In this document: one piece after another, positions 7,918 to 17,887 of the stretch
How positions within the stretch are numbered: position 1 is the first letter of the stretch
Layout: every line of letters begins with the position of its first letter
Assembly: GCF_000350485.1 (NCBI RefSeq)
Contig: NZ_AORV01000026.1
Location: 186,001 to 250,000, forward strand
DNA from: Ruminiclostridium cellobioparum subsp. termitidis CT1112
Lineage (GTDB): Bacteria > Bacillota > Clostridia > Acetivibrionales > DSM-1351
Reading direction: 5' to 3'
DNA length: 64,000 nt
The notes under the pieces: model-generated
Told to the model about the DNA's origin: nothing
The model's input: only the letters and a program-made list of their open reading frames with translations
Databases searched by the model: none
Position numbers and translations under genes: made by a program

Positions 7918-9666
7918 TTATAACTTTTTGTGGAGTGGAATAACTATGGTTACTTTTGTACCTTTTCCTAAAAGGCTGGTTATGGAGACACCGTACTCTT
8001 CACCATAAGATAGCTTGATTCTGCTGTCAACATTGCTGATACCATATCCTGCGGACAGTTCATGACGGGAAATCGATTCCAGTACCTCCTCATGAATCCC
8101 AATCCCGTCATCCTCCACCTCAAAAAAGATAGCCTGGTCATTTCGAAAAATACGGACATAAACATTCAGCGGCTGGTCATCATCTCTGATGGCATGATTT
8201 ACGGCATTTTCAATAAATGGCTGCAGCATCAGCTTCAAAGTTTGATTTTCACAAACAGCCTCATCCACATCCCAGTGAAAAAGAAACATATCTTTAAAAC
8301 GCATATTCTGCAGTGCCACATAATGCTTCGTTATCTTTACTTCCTCACCGATGCTGATGTATTCTTTGCCTTGATTAAGTGAAATTTTATAAAACTGTGA
8401 CAGGTGATTTATAAATTTACCTACTTCATTGCTGTCACCACGAAAAGCCAAAGAGGATATACCTGCCAGAGTATTATAAAGAAAATGGGGATTGATTTGG
8501 CTTTGAAGCAGATGCAGTTCGGCCCGTTTCCTTAAAATCTCCTTTTTGTAGGCTTCATTAATAGCCTCATCCAATCTTCTGGCCATTATGTTGATTGAAG
8601 CTGACAACTGACCCATTTCGTCGGTACTGGTAATTTTGGCCTGATAAGAAAAATTATTATCAACAATCATTGATATTTGTCTGTTCAGCACTTTCAATCT
8701 ATGGGAGAAGTGTCTTGAAATCAATAGCAGCAGCAGAATTGAAATCACAATACACAGTATGGAAATCATTGCAATTTGATTGGACGACTTTGCAGCATCG
8801 GACAAAATGCTGCTCAGCGGCACTATAGTTACGGTTCTCCAACCGTTAATCATGTCATTATAAACAATCATTACCTTTTTGTTATTAACTGTTGCCGTCT
8901 GTAAAACATTATCCGGTTCAGAAAACACTTGGACTCCCAAAACATCCTCAAGTTTTGCAGAAAGCAGCTCCTTGTTTTTAGTGGATATGATTACACCATT
9001 CTCATCTGTTATGTAAATATCTTTTTGACGGGACTCATTTTCAATTTGTGAGTAGAGAACATATTCAGGAATATCAATTACCAGATAAGCATACGTATAG
9101 TTTTGATTGTTGAAATTAAGTGCCCTGCCAAGTGAAAAAACAGTTTCTCCCTTGGTATTTACAGACGTACCCTTATACAGGATATTTCCATAGGACGAAG
9201 GGTCAGCCAGCCAAGCAATTGTACTTGTGTCCGGTGAAATGTGATGAACAAATTTACCATCGGTAGGGATTGTAAGATTATGTGTATACAATGAAATATT
9301 GTATACCGAACTGTTAGCCACCAGCAGGCTGTACATCAGACGATTTATATACTGATAGGCAGTTACAAAATCATAGTCCTCTTGATAATCCCTTGTCAAA
9401 TACGACTTCAAGTTGGTATCTGTGTAAACAATGGAGGATATTTGCATGTATGTTTCGAGGTTCTTGTTAATATTGGAACTGATTTGCATGTTCATATTCT
9501 TTACACTCTGGTATGTCTGGCTAATCAATATTTTTTTCGTATTGGTGTAAGAATAAATCGAGGTAATCAGCAGGGGGAGAATTCCAGCCACAAGCATCAG
9601 AATCAGTTTGCCCATCATGGGCATATTCATAAACGGATTTAGAAATCTGATAATTTTCCTTTTCAT
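7918..9666 (-). CDS. yesM: YesM-type sensor histidine kinase
   Basis: 582 residues. Transmembrane segments lie at about 20-38 and 298-317 and flank an extracytoplasmic sensor (dCache-like) domain. A HAMP linker follows at about 318-370. The phosphoacceptor is His394 in QSQINPHFLYNTL, the hallmark of the LytS/YesM group, followed by the N box ENAVNHA (about 486-492) and DDGIGI in the ATPase domain. It overlaps the response regulator gene by four bases (ATGA). In known YesMN systems the pair senses extracellular oligosaccharide and activates the neighbouring ABC importer; here it is divergent from such an operon. Confidence 0.93.
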   Translation of the reverse strand: MKRKIIRFLNPFMNMPMMGKLILMLVAGILPLLITSIYSYTNTKKILISQTYQSVKNMNMQISSNINKNLETYMQISSIVYTDTNLKSYLTRDYQEDYDFVTAYQYINRLMYSLLVANSSVYNISLYTHNLTIPTDGKFVHHISPDTSTIAWLADPSSYGNILYKGTSVNTKGETVFSLGRALNFNNQNYTYAYLVIDIPEYVLYSQIENESRQKDIYITDENGVIISTKNKELLSAKLEDVLGVQVFSEPDNVLQTATVNNKKVMIVYNDMINGWRTVTIVPLSSILSDAAKSSNQIAMISILCIVISILLLLLISRHFSHRLKVLNRQISMIVDNNFSYQAKITSTDEMGQLSASINIMARRLDEAINEAYKKEILRKRAELHLLQSQINPHFLYNTLAGISSLAFRGDSNEVGKFINHLSQFYKISLNQGKEYISIGEEVKITKHYVALQNMRFKDMFLFHWDVDEAVCENQTLKLMLQPFIENAVNHAIRDDDQPLNVYVRIFRNDQAIFFEVEDDGIGIHEEVLESISRHELSAGYGISNVDSRIKLSYGEEYGVSITSLLGKGTKVTIVIPLHKKL

Positions 9667-11231
9667 TTTTTTATACGGCTCCTGTATTGCTGCGGTGTAA
9701 TCCCGTACCTTTTAAAGAATTGCGAACAGAAATATGATGGATTTGAATATCCTACTCCCAGAGAAATATTTCTTATCCGTTCGATAGTGTTTTGCAGCAT
9801 TTGAGTGGCACGTTCCATGCGTAAATTAGTTATATATTCCAGTAAGGTTTCACCTGTATATTTTTTAAAAATAGAACGTATATAGTTTGGAGAATAATTC
9901 AGATATTCACCAAGACCTTCAACTGTAAATTGTTCGTGATAATGTGCTTCCACATAACGCTGCACGCTGTTTATGATATTCTGGCAGGGATCAGCTTCCG
10001 CCTTGTTCACTATCTCATTCACAAGCTTCAGAATCTGTGTCTGTGTTACATCCTGAAGCAGACTGATACTTTCAATATGTGTAAGGTGCCTGAACAGTTT
10101 TGGTTTATCCTCCATATAATTGACCAGCGCTTTATTTGGGGATACAAAAACAGTATAAATATAGTCCAGCAACTCAAAAGTACGATTATATATATTGCCT
10201 TCAACTTCAACATTAAAAAAAGCTGCCAGCCACTCGCTGATTCCAGCTGATTCACCGCGCTGCATAAACTGCAATAAAAGTCCTCTGTCTAATGTACCTG
10301 CCATACGCACAGCAGCGCTTTTTTTATAAGCTATGACCTGTTCTATTTCATCTGCCGACTTTATATGACCTGTACCTATATGATGAACATGCCAGTCTCT
10401 AAGTTGGCATAAACGGCTGTATTCACTCTGAATTCGGGATACATGAACAGGTTTTTCCAAAAAACATATTGTAATGTATTCCTGTACATCCTCATTTCTC
10501 TTTTTCCAGTCATGTATCACCTCCCAGGGCTGCAGATATGAAATAAGCAAATACACACCTTCCTTTACGGTGATGAAGATGGCATTAAGCTTCTCAACCA
10601 ATTCCGAAAAAAGCATTCGAAAATCATTTATAGTAAAAATACAGGTATCTTGATATTTAGTTATATATGATATTTCATCAACAGTAACCAGTGCAATGCA
10701 GTAATCGGTATTCTGTTTTTCAGTGCTGAAGAATACATTAAATAGCTGGCGGAATTCATCGGCTTTTTTGTTCCAGTTATCCTCTGAATTCAAAACCAAT
10801 ATTTCACGTACCTGTTCTATTGCTATGGTAATATCGTTGGATTTCTTCTGATTCTCTGCATCACATTTACTTTTTACCACTCTCATGAGGGTATGCAATT
10901 CGTCAATATCCACCGGCTTTAGCAGATAATCAACAGCCTCTACATGAAATGCAGCCTTTAGATACTCAAATTGATTGTACCCGCTTAAAAAAATGATACG
11001 TGTTTCCGGATAATATTTGTATACCTGCTGAGCAAGTGCTATACCATCCATAAATGGCATTTTTACATCAGTAATAAGTACATCCGGACGAAACCGCTCA
11101 ACCATTTCCAGACCTTCACGTCCATTCTTTGCAGCAGCAACAACCGTAAACCCCAGTGATTCCCACTGTACCTGTCTTTCCAGCAGCTCAAGCTCCAAAT
11201 ATTCATCATCTACAAGTACGACACTGTACAT
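9663..11231 (-). CDS. yesN: YesN-type AraC response regulator
   Basis: About 522 residues from the Met at 11231, which has AGGGGG six bases upstream; the frame is open six codons further. The receiver domain covers about 1-120 with the phosphorylatable Asp in DVLITDVKMPFMDG (about 55) and Lys in DYLLKPVDID (about 105). A long middle region carries no recognised motif. The C-terminal AraC helix-turn-helix pair is at about 420-520 (LGEYLNYSPNYIRSIFKK, then ISLGVGYSNPSYFCSQFFK). Partner of the kinase it overlaps; the probable target is the importer operon that starts 200 bases away on the other strand. Confidence 0.93.
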   Translation of the reverse strand: MYSVVLVDDEYLELELLERQVQWESLGFTVVAAAKNGREGLEMVERFRPDVLITDVKMPFMDGIALAQQVYKYYPETRIIFLSGYNQFEYLKAAFHVEAVDYLLKPVDIDELHTLMRVVKSKCDAENQKKSNDITIAIEQVREILVLNSEDNWNKKADEFRQLFNVFFSTEKQNTDYCIALVTVDEISYITKYQDTCIFTINDFRMLFSELVEKLNAIFITVKEGVYLLISYLQPWEVIHDWKKRNEDVQEYITICFLEKPVHVSRIQSEYSRLCQLRDWHVHHIGTGHIKSADEIEQVIAYKKSAAVRMAGTLDRGLLLQFMQRGESAGISEWLAAFFNVEVEGNIYNRTFELLDYIYTVFVSPNKALVNYMEDKPKLFRHLTHIESISLLQDVTQTQILKLVNEIVNKAEADPCQNIINSVQRYVEAHYHEQFTVEGLGEYLNYSPNYIRSIFKKYTGETLLEYITNLRMERATQMLQNTIERIRNISLGVGYSNPSYFCSQFFKRYGITPQQYRSRIKK

Positions 11232-11411
11232 AATGCACCCCCTGAACATAACGTCTTTTCTTGTAATGCATATTGCACAAAAATTTTCCGTTTATGCTTG
11301 TGCCAATTATATAGTTCGCTGATTTTTATGTCAATAACCTGTTTTACTCATGTGTTTGATTGAGGTACAAATCGTTAAAACACGTTATTGTTATATTAAA
11401 AAAACACTGCT

Positions 11412-11436
11412 AATCTTTAAATAAATCTTAAAGATT
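11412..11436 (+). promoter_or_regulatory. Dyad in the leader of the sugar-importer operon
   Basis: AATCTTTAA (11412-11420) and TTAAAGATT (11428-11436) form a perfect 9-base inverted repeat with a seven-base centre. It ends seven bases before the AAAGGAG site of the first permease gene. It could be a regulator (YesN) site or a leader hairpin limiting translation. Confidence 0.4.
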
Positions 11437-11458
11437 GTTCCGAAAGGAGTGGCTTACT

Positions 11459-12394
11459 ATAAATACACCAAATACACCATTACGGCGTAAAATCTGGCAA
11501 CACAAATATTACTATTTAATGATTGTACCTAGCTTTATAGGAGTACTGCTATTTTCATACGGACCTCTCGCCGGGCTGTATATGGCATTTGTGGAGTACA
11601 CTCCGCAAATGGGCAACTTTTGGTCTTCTCTTTTTCATAGCAAGTTTGTAGGCCTGCGGTGGTTCGAATTCTTTTTCTCAGGTCAGGATTTCATCAGAGT
11701 CATGCGTAACACTTTAGCTTCAAGTGCACTGACACTGACAATAGGTTTCCTGGTTCCTATTTTCATTGCCATATTGCTCAATGAATGTAAAAACCTTTCA
11801 TTCAAAAAATTAGTGCAGACATCCTCCTACCTGCCATATTTTGTTTCGTGGGTAATTGCCTCAAATATAATTGTTACATTATTATCCTCGAACGGAGCCA
11901 TTAATCAGCTTCTCATGGATCTGGGCATAACCCGCGAAAGCATTTTGTTTTTACAGGAAGGCAAATATTTCTGGTGGGTAATTGCCGCCTCCAATACTTG
12001 GAAAGATATGGGCTATAACGCCATCATTTATCTTGCGGCGATCAGCGCTATAAATCCGGAATTATTTGAGTCTGCGTCGGTGGATGGTGCAGGACGTCTG
12101 CGGCAGATCTGGAATATTTTGCTTCCTGCTATTAAGCCTACCATGGTGATACTTTTAATCCTCAATGTGGGGAATCTTCTCAATACCGGGTTTGACCAAT
12201 ATTTTCTTTTAGGTAACAGCATGACCCGGGATTTTTCGGATGTAATAGACACCTATAGCTTCCGCTATGGAATTCAAAACAACATGTACTCATATGCAAC
12301 AGCCGTAGGACTATTTAAATCAGCAGTTGCCTTTATCCTGGTTATTACCGTAAACAGGATTGCCAAGAAATTTGAGACCAGTCATCTGTTCTAA
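11459..12394 (+). CDS. lplB: LplB-type sugar ABC transporter permease
   Basis: About 311 residues. It has the LplB/UgpA profile: N-terminal KYYYLMIVPSFIGVLLFSYGPLAGLYMAF, several membrane spans and the permease EAA-like loop ESASVDGAGRLRQIWNILLP (about 205-225). The start is uncertain. AAAGGAG (11443-11449) points at an ATA codon at 11459, nine bases on; the only canonical in-frame choices are a TTG at 11435, upstream of that site, and an ATG 28 codons into the protein, inside the first conserved segment. It forms an importer with the following YtcP-like permease and the lipoprotein at 14742. No ATPase is present, as is usual for this class, which shares an MsmX-type ATPase. Confidence 0.9.
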   Translation: MNTPNTPLRRKIWQHKYYYLMIVPSFIGVLLFSYGPLAGLYMAFVEYTPQMGNFWSSLFHSKFVGLRWFEFFFSGQDFIRVMRNTLASSALTLTIGFLVPIFIAILLNECKNLSFKKLVQTSSYLPYFVSWVIASNIIVTLLSSNGAINQLLMDLGITRESILFLQEGKYFWWVIAASNTWKDMGYNAIIYLAAISAINPELFESASVDGAGRLRQIWNILLPAIKPTMVILLILNVGNLLNTGFDQYFLLGNSMTRDFSDVIDTYSFRYGIQNNMYSYATAVGLFKSAVAFILVITVNRIAKKFETSHLF

Positions 12395-12430
12395 TAATAC
12401 ATGCTGAACAGAACTTTATGGGGGATATTT

Positions 12431-13324
12431 ATGTATATGAAAAACAAAATTCCGAATATCACAGGTAAAGTATTTGTTTACCTGATGCTTACAATACTGT
12501 TTGTGGTGACTTTCTTCCCGTTTTGGAATATATTCGTACTTTCTCTGAATGAGGCCGGGGACTCCCTTCGTGGTGGCATTATGCTATGGCCAAGGCACTT
12601 TACTTTTGAAAGCTATATAACAGTGTTTCACAATGAGGAGATCTTTGCCGCTGCTAAAGTTACCATACTGAGAACTCTGACAGGTGTTCCTCTTACATTA
12701 CTTAATATTGCTTTATTGGCATATGGGTTAAGTAAAAAAAGCATGCCCGGAAGAAAGCCACTTACGTTATTCTTTATCTTTACCATGTATTTCAGCGGTG
12801 GACTAATCCCATCCTATATGGTAATCAAGTCATTGCATCTGACCGATAATTTCTGGGTATTTATACTGCCGGGACTGGTCAATGTCTTCTGGATGCTTCT
12901 GGTGCGTACTTATATGGAGGGCTTACCCCCTGAACTCGAGGAATCTGCCAGGTTGGATGGCGCTAATGATTTACTGATTTTTCTCAGGATCGTTCTCCCC
13001 CTGTGCATACCGGTATTAGCAACCATTACCCTGTTTTCTGCAATCAACCATTGGAATTCCTGGTATGACTCCTATATTTACACCAACAAAAAACAATTAG
13101 TCACTCTTTCGGCTGTATTAGTGCGAATCCTTAACCAATATCAGACGGGAAATATGCTGTCTGATGCCCAGCAGCTTGCGGCAGGTGCCAAGAGGATTCC
13201 TGTATCAAGTGAAACTATCCGTATGACTGTAACCGTCGTTGCGACGCTTCCTATAATCATAGTCTATCCGTTTTTACAGAAATATTTTATAAAGGGCATG
13301 ATGATAGGTGCAATCAAGGGATGA
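12431..13324 (+). CDS. ytcP: YtcP-type sugar ABC transporter permease
   Basis: About 297 residues from the Met at 12431, where GGGGGA lies five bases upstream; the frame opens ten codons earlier. It has six predicted spans, with the EAA-type loop EESARLDGANDLLIFLRIVLP at about 185-205 and the C-terminal FLQKYFIKGMMIGAIKG shared by this family. It is the second permease of the importer, directly after LplB and before the GH4 gene. Confidence 0.92.
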   Translation: MYMKNKIPNITGKVFVYLMLTILFVVTFFPFWNIFVLSLNEAGDSLRGGIMLWPRHFTFESYITVFHNEEIFAAAKVTILRTLTGVPLTLLNIALLAYGLSKKSMPGRKPLTLFFIFTMYFSGGLIPSYMVIKSLHLTDNFWVFILPGLVNVFWMLLVRTYMEGLPPELEESARLDGANDLLIFLRIVLPLCIPVLATITLFSAINHWNSWYDSYIYTNKKQLVTLSAVLVRILNQYQTGNMLSDAQQLAAGAKRIPVSSETIRMTVTVVATLPIIIVYPFLQKYFIKGMMIGAIKG

Positions 13325-13380
13325 CGGTTACATAAAAACTACCCAAAGTATGATTTAAATAAAAGGAGGATAACAAAATA

Positions 13381-14691
13381 ATGCCCACTATTACTTTTAT
13401 CGGTGCAGGAAGCTCAATATTCGTCAAAAACGTAATCGGCGATTGTCTGCAGACACCCGCACTGGCTGATGCACACGTTAAGCTGTTTGATATTGACCAG
13501 CAAAAACTGCAACAGTCCGAACGGCTGATGCTTAACCTTAATGAAAGCCTTGGAAACCATGCGCGCATTGAGGCGTGCACCAACAGATTGGATGCCCTGC
13601 GAGGCGCGGATTACGTCATCAACGCAATAGCTGTCGGTGCATATGACCCGTATATTATCGCTGATTTTGAAATTCCGCAGAAGTACGGCTTGGAGCAGAC
13701 TGTAGCTGATACTCTGGGTATTGGAGGACTATTCCGGGGCCTCAGAACAATACCTGTTATGCTGGATATTGCAAAAGATATGGAGGCCGTGTGTCCCAAT
13801 GCATGGCTTCTTAATTACACCAATCCCATGGCTATTGTTGCAGGTGCGGTACAGCAGGCAACGAGTGTGAAATGCGTGGGATTGTGCCATAGTGTGCAAA
13901 GTTGTGCCAGGGAACTGCTCGAAGGATTGGGAATGCCGCTTGACGGTGTGACCTGGCGCATTGGCGGAATTAATCATCAGGCATGGTTACTGGAAATCTG
14001 CCGGAATGGTGCGGATATCTATCCCGAAATCAAGCAGAAGGCTTTTGCCCGTACAGATGATCATAATGATTTGGTACGATATGAATTTATGAAAATGTTC
14101 GGTTATTTTGTGACCGAATCCAGTTCTCATGGTTCGGAATACGTGCCCTATTACCATAAGCGTGCATATCCGCAGCTCAAAGAACGCTACCACCTCCCCA
14201 CCAACGGTTACAAGAACTGGGGTAATGGAAAGGCAGAATATTGGGCAGAGGTTGATCAGCTGATTAACAATAAAAGTCTGACTCATACAAGAAGTCATGA
14301 ATATGCTTCGTATATCATGGAATCTATGGAAACAAACATTCCTTTTGAAATTGCCGGCAACGTGCTAAATACAGGCAGATTTATTCCCAACTTACCTGAT
14401 AAGGCCTGTGTAGAGGTACCATGCCTGGTTAATGCAAATGGAATTCAACCAACTTATTTTGGTCCACTGCCTGAACAATGTGCAGCACTCAACCGGACTA
14501 ACATAAATATGCAACTGCTCACAATAGAAGCTGCTTTGACAGGAAAACGGGAGCATGTTTATCATGCCGCAATGCTGGATCCTCACACATCGGCTGAGTT
14601 AAGCATTGATGACATCGTAAAAATGTGTGATGAGCTCATGGCTTTAAATAAGGAATTTTTACCCCCTGCCATGTTCTTAAATGCAAAATAA
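13381..14691 (+). CDS. GH4 family alpha-galactosidase/alpha-glucosidase (MelA-like)
   Basis: 436 residues, full length for GH4. The N-terminal Rossmann motif FIGAGSSIF (about 6-14) binds NAD+. The divalent-metal and substrate site is seen as GLCHS with Cys169 and GINHQ with His199; NPMAI is at about 148-152. GH4 enzymes cleave by an oxidation-elimination mechanism using NAD+ and Mn2+. The Cys-His set and WLLEI sequence fit the MelA-like alpha-galactosidase/alpha-glucosidase branch rather than the phospho-glycosidase branch. AAAAGGAGG lies ten bases before the ATG. With no signal peptide it acts on imported oligosaccharide inside the cell, downstream of the secreted GH97 enzyme. Confidence 0.9.
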   Translation: MPTITFIGAGSSIFVKNVIGDCLQTPALADAHVKLFDIDQQKLQQSERLMLNLNESLGNHARIEACTNRLDALRGADYVINAIAVGAYDPYIIADFEIPQKYGLEQTVADTLGIGGLFRGLRTIPVMLDIAKDMEAVCPNAWLLNYTNPMAIVAGAVQQATSVKCVGLCHSVQSCARELLEGLGMPLDGVTWRIGGINHQAWLLEICRNGADIYPEIKQKAFARTDDHNDLVRYEFMKMFGYFVTESSSHGSEYVPYYHKRAYPQLKERYHLPTNGYKNWGNGKAEYWAEVDQLINNKSLTHTRSHEYASYIMESMETNIPFEIAGNVLNTGRFIPNLPDKACVEVPCLVNANGIQPTYFGPLPEQCAALNRTNINMQLLTIEAALTGKREHVYHAAMLDPHTSAELSIDDIVKMCDELMALNKEFLPPAMFLNAK

Positions 14692-14741
14692 GTTAACAGG
14701 CAGGTGGTAACCCGCTAAAAATAAAAAATGGAGGTAATATT

Positions 14742-16358
14742 ATGAAACGTAAGCTTTTATTAATCTGTACATTTGCCGTGACCCTACTATTTGTACTGAC
14801 CTCCTGTGGTACGTCTCAGCAAACTGCCGATACTGCCACAGGTACCTCAAATACATCAGAAAGCACAACACCGCTTTCCACCGAACCAATTACACTGACC
14901 TTCTTTGACAAGAACACAAGCGATGCTTTTGACAACCCCGTAGCAAAAAAGATTACTGAGAAAACCGGCATCAATATTGAGATACAGCAGCCTACCGGTA
15001 ATCCGGAGGAAAAGCTGAGCCTCATGCTGACCAGCGGAGATTTGCCGGATGTTGTGCTTATGGACAGAAGAAGTGATACCGTTAAAAAGTATATAGCTGC
15101 CGGTGCACTGGTGCAGCTGAATGACCTGATTAATAAGTTCGGGCCCGATATAACTAAGATGTATGGAGATGTACTCACAAAGAGCCGTTATACTGACGGG
15201 AAGAACTATTATCTCAACAACTGGTATGGAATTGACCCTGATCCCGACCGCGGTATCAATATGCGCATGGATCTACTGGAGGAATTGGGATATGGCGAAA
15301 AGGCTGCCAAAGGCGACTATTTCACACAAGACGAATTCATAAAGATTCTTACCGACTTTAAAGAAAAATATTCAACTGCCGGTAAACCTGCCATTCCATT
15401 CACTATTAACGGTGAGTATATGGAAACAGTTATGAGTACCTTCCGCGGCATGTACGGTATGAAAACTTATTATGAAGACGGCGACAAGATACTTCTGAGC
15501 GTCCGCGACCCACATTATCTTGAAATGGTTAAGTTTATCAACCAGTTGTATCTTAAAGGCTTGCTTGATAAAGAATGGGCCGTAAATAAAGAGGATATCT
15601 TTAAACAAAAGCTGAGCAGCGGCCAGGTTCTCGCCTCCAACGGCGGACTGCCCAGTGATGTCAACGGAATATTCCTGGAAGATGAAGGAAAAGACACAAA
15701 CAAGCAGTTCTATATGTTTAAGGTCGTCGCTCCCGGAATAGATCCCAGCAAAACCACTTTCAGCCCTCGCAGTTCACTTGGCTGGGATGCAATAGGCATC
15801 ACAGTAAAGAACAAGCATCCCGAGGAAACAATCAAGCTGTTTAATTATCTGGCCAGTGAGGAAGGACAATACTTGTTAATGTGGGGCGTTGAAGGCGTAC
15901 ACTGGGATATGGTTAACGGAAAGCATACACCCAAGCCTGAAATTATCCCCGGATTCAAGGATAATTGGGCCGAGTATTCCAAGAGTACCGGTATCCGCAA
16001 ATGGTCATGGTTTATAAAGAACGGTTACGGTTCCGACGGCACTCCCTATGACCTGGTTACCAAATACGATGTTGACAAGATCACCCAGCATGCCCGTATA
16101 TCCATGGCAAATTCCACCTGGGATACCGCCCCCTATGACAATATAGGTCCTGCGGGCGGCACTCAGGAAGCATTAATTGAACAGAAATTGAAGGATATTA
16201 TGGATTCCGGTTTTTCAAAAATGGTATATGCCAAGTCATCGGCAGAAGTGGATACAGAATACCAAAAAATGCTTGGTGAACTGGCTGCCAATAAGGCTAA
16301 CGTAGTTGAAGATCTATATACCAAAAACTATAAGGCTCAGTTGGCATTATGGAAATAG
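14742..16358 (+). CDS. lplA: LplA-type extracellular sugar-binding lipoprotein
   Basis: 538 residues. A lipoprotein signal LTSC with Cys22 is followed by a Ser/Thr-rich linker (about 23-48) and a family 1 solute-binding fold (LTFFDKNTSDAFDNPVAKKI, then LMLTSGDLPDVVLMDRRSD). The length and style match LplA/YtcQ proteins that feed LplB-YtcP permeases. It is the last gene of the importer operon. The substrate is probably an alpha-galactoside-containing oligosaccharide, judged from the GH97 and GH4 neighbours. Confidence 0.92.
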   Translation: MKRKLLLICTFAVTLLFVLTSCGTSQQTADTATGTSNTSESTTPLSTEPITLTFFDKNTSDAFDNPVAKKITEKTGINIEIQQPTGNPEEKLSLMLTSGDLPDVVLMDRRSDTVKKYIAAGALVQLNDLINKFGPDITKMYGDVLTKSRYTDGKNYYLNNWYGIDPDPDRGINMRMDLLEELGYGEKAAKGDYFTQDEFIKILTDFKEKYSTAGKPAIPFTINGEYMETVMSTFRGMYGMKTYYEDGDKILLSVRDPHYLEMVKFINQLYLKGLLDKEWAVNKEDIFKQKLSSGQVLASNGGLPSDVNGIFLEDEGKDTNKQFYMFKVVAPGIDPSKTTFSPRSSLGWDAIGITVKNKHPEETIKLFNYLASEEGQYLLMWGVEGVHWDMVNGKHTPKPEIIPGFKDNWAEYSKSTGIRKWSWFIKNGYGSDGTPYDLVTKYDVDKITQHARISMANSTWDTAPYDNIGPAGGTQEALIEQKLKDIMDSGFSKMVYAKSSAEVDTEYQKMLGELAANKANVVEDLYTKNYKAQLALWK

Positions 16359-16844
16359 GTAATACCCCTATAAAAGGGCTGTAAATAATTTCGTATAATA
16401 TAAGCATGAAAGAATATCAAAAAATTAATGGTATCTTTCATGCTTCTTTGCTTAATCCATGGTTCGTTTATTATCTTATTCATAGGGACTCCTTGTTTAA
16501 ATCATACTGATCCCTTCAAAAGTTTATGGTTAATAATAAATCACTAATTATTAATTATAGCATATCACAATGCATTTCTCTCTAAGAACCATGTTGACTC
16601 CTCTAAAGAACACGGCTTTAGGTAAATCTGTTATTTCCCAGAGATAATATTAAATTATTTGCAACAAAGTAAAACTCTCATCTGTTTCTCTGATAAATCT
16701 GAAAATGCAATATCAAAATATTTTTGTAACTGCCTATAGTCGCTGGATTTATTTGTCCTTCACATGATTTAAAAAAGAATCACATTCAGAAATACATTGC
16801 CTCCGGTGACACAAACTCTTCCACCGGGTGTAAGGAGCCACATT
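16359..16844. other. Gene-free spacer with one strong hairpin
   Basis: 486 bases between convergent operons. The only clear structure is an inverted repeat AAGCATGAAAGA (16402-16413) with TCTTTCATGCTT (16434-16445), 44 bases past the lipoprotein stop. It has no clean T-run on either side but probably ends the importer transcript. The rest is AT-rich with no readable frame. CCGGTG and CACCGG close to the radical SAM gene end could form a weak hairpin for that operon. Confidence 0.5.
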
Positions 16845-17834
16845 TTAAAGACTCTCCTTAACAAACTGCTCCGGCGTTATGAATACTGCGTCTTTGTTTT
16901 GCTTCGCATGTTCCTGCTGTTTGATGTCGTAGTCAAGACGCCACCAACCCGTCGCCAACGGAGGAGGTGTTTCCACTGATGCAAAATCGATGTCCTGGTC
17001 CAGCAGCTCTTCCGGGTTTTCATGGTGTGCCGCCATCTCCTGCCGGATTTCAGCTTTAGTGAGCTGCTTCGCAGGTACCCGCTGGCCAATGTTGCCCAAA
17101 CAGTACCGGCATGCCTCTAGAGGTGTGGATTCACCGATGTAGCGCCTCAGATCGGCCTCAAGGTCCCGGCTTTCAAAGAGATCCACATATTCCACCGGCT
17201 CATTCACACTTCGCCCGGCGAGACTCATCCTCTTCGAAAGAGAATTACTGCGGGAGCAGCGGAAATACTTTCCCTCGTAAACGGTGTGGCAGTTTACGGC
17301 AGAGAAGCAGGAGCGAAAAACCGTATCCACGGCCTGGTCGTTTTCGATCCGGTTGTTGACCAGCATCTGCCGAAACCCTGTAACGCGGTCGTAGACGATT
17401 TTCGTCCCATGGTCCCCGGCCCGGGCTTCCATTTCGGCAAGGTCGAACGGCAGCCGGACACCCAGATAGAGGCTCACCACCATACAGTCCGTAAGATCGA
17501 ATACCTCATCTGAGATCTTGTTGAGGAGGAGGCCGTTTGTCAGGATTACGATGCCGTCTGCCACACCGCTTCTGCGCGCGATCTGAAGGATCTGGGCCAG
17601 ATCCGCATGCTGAAGTGGCTCGCCGCCGGCAAACCGGATCTCATCAGCATGGAAGACCGGCGCCAAACGCTCGACATCTCTCATAAACTGGGGCACGGAC
17701 AGAAACTTCTTTTGCATCCAGGGGGATGCGTGATCACAATGTGCGCACTTCAGGTTACAGTGCGCTGTCACTTCGAAACTGACGCTGGGATGTTCGATTC
17801 TGGTCATTTTCATTTTACCTCCATACATATTCAT
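16845..17834 (-). CDS. Radical SAM enzyme with C-terminal auxiliary-cluster cysteines
   Basis: 329 residues from the first Met. The SAM-cluster motif is Cys26-x3-Cys30-x2-Cys33 (HCNLKCAHCDHAS), followed by RFAGGEPL. A second Cys group (Cys176, Cys182, Cys193, Cys242, Cys245, including EACRYCLGN) has the pattern of a SPASM/twitch auxiliary FeS domain, common in peptide-modifying radical SAM enzymes. Two almost identical ribosome sites with starts (GAGGTAAAATGAA at the first Met, GGAGGTAAAATGAA at Met8) stand in frame, so either could be used. It is the last gene of the GC-rich operon headed by a 40-residue peptide. A role in modifying that peptide is an inference from this context. Confidence 0.85.
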   Translation of the reverse strand: MNMYGGKMKMTRIEHPSVSFEVTAHCNLKCAHCDHASPWMQKKFLSVPQFMRDVERLAPVFHADEIRFAGGEPLQHADLAQILQIARRSGVADGIVILTNGLLLNKISDEVFDLTDCMVVSLYLGVRLPFDLAEMEARAGDHGTKIVYDRVTGFRQMLVNNRIENDQAVDTVFRSCFSAVNCHTVYEGKYFRCSRSNSLSKRMSLAGRSVNEPVEYVDLFESRDLEADLRRYIGESTPLEACRYCLGNIGQRVPAKQLTKAEIRQEMAAHHENPEELLDQDIDFASVETPPPLATGWWRLDYDIKQQEHAKQNKDAVFITPEQFVKESL

Positions 17835-17887
17835 TTTACCTCGATACGTACTGTTTCTACTGAAGCGGCTGATGAAGCGGCTGACAG

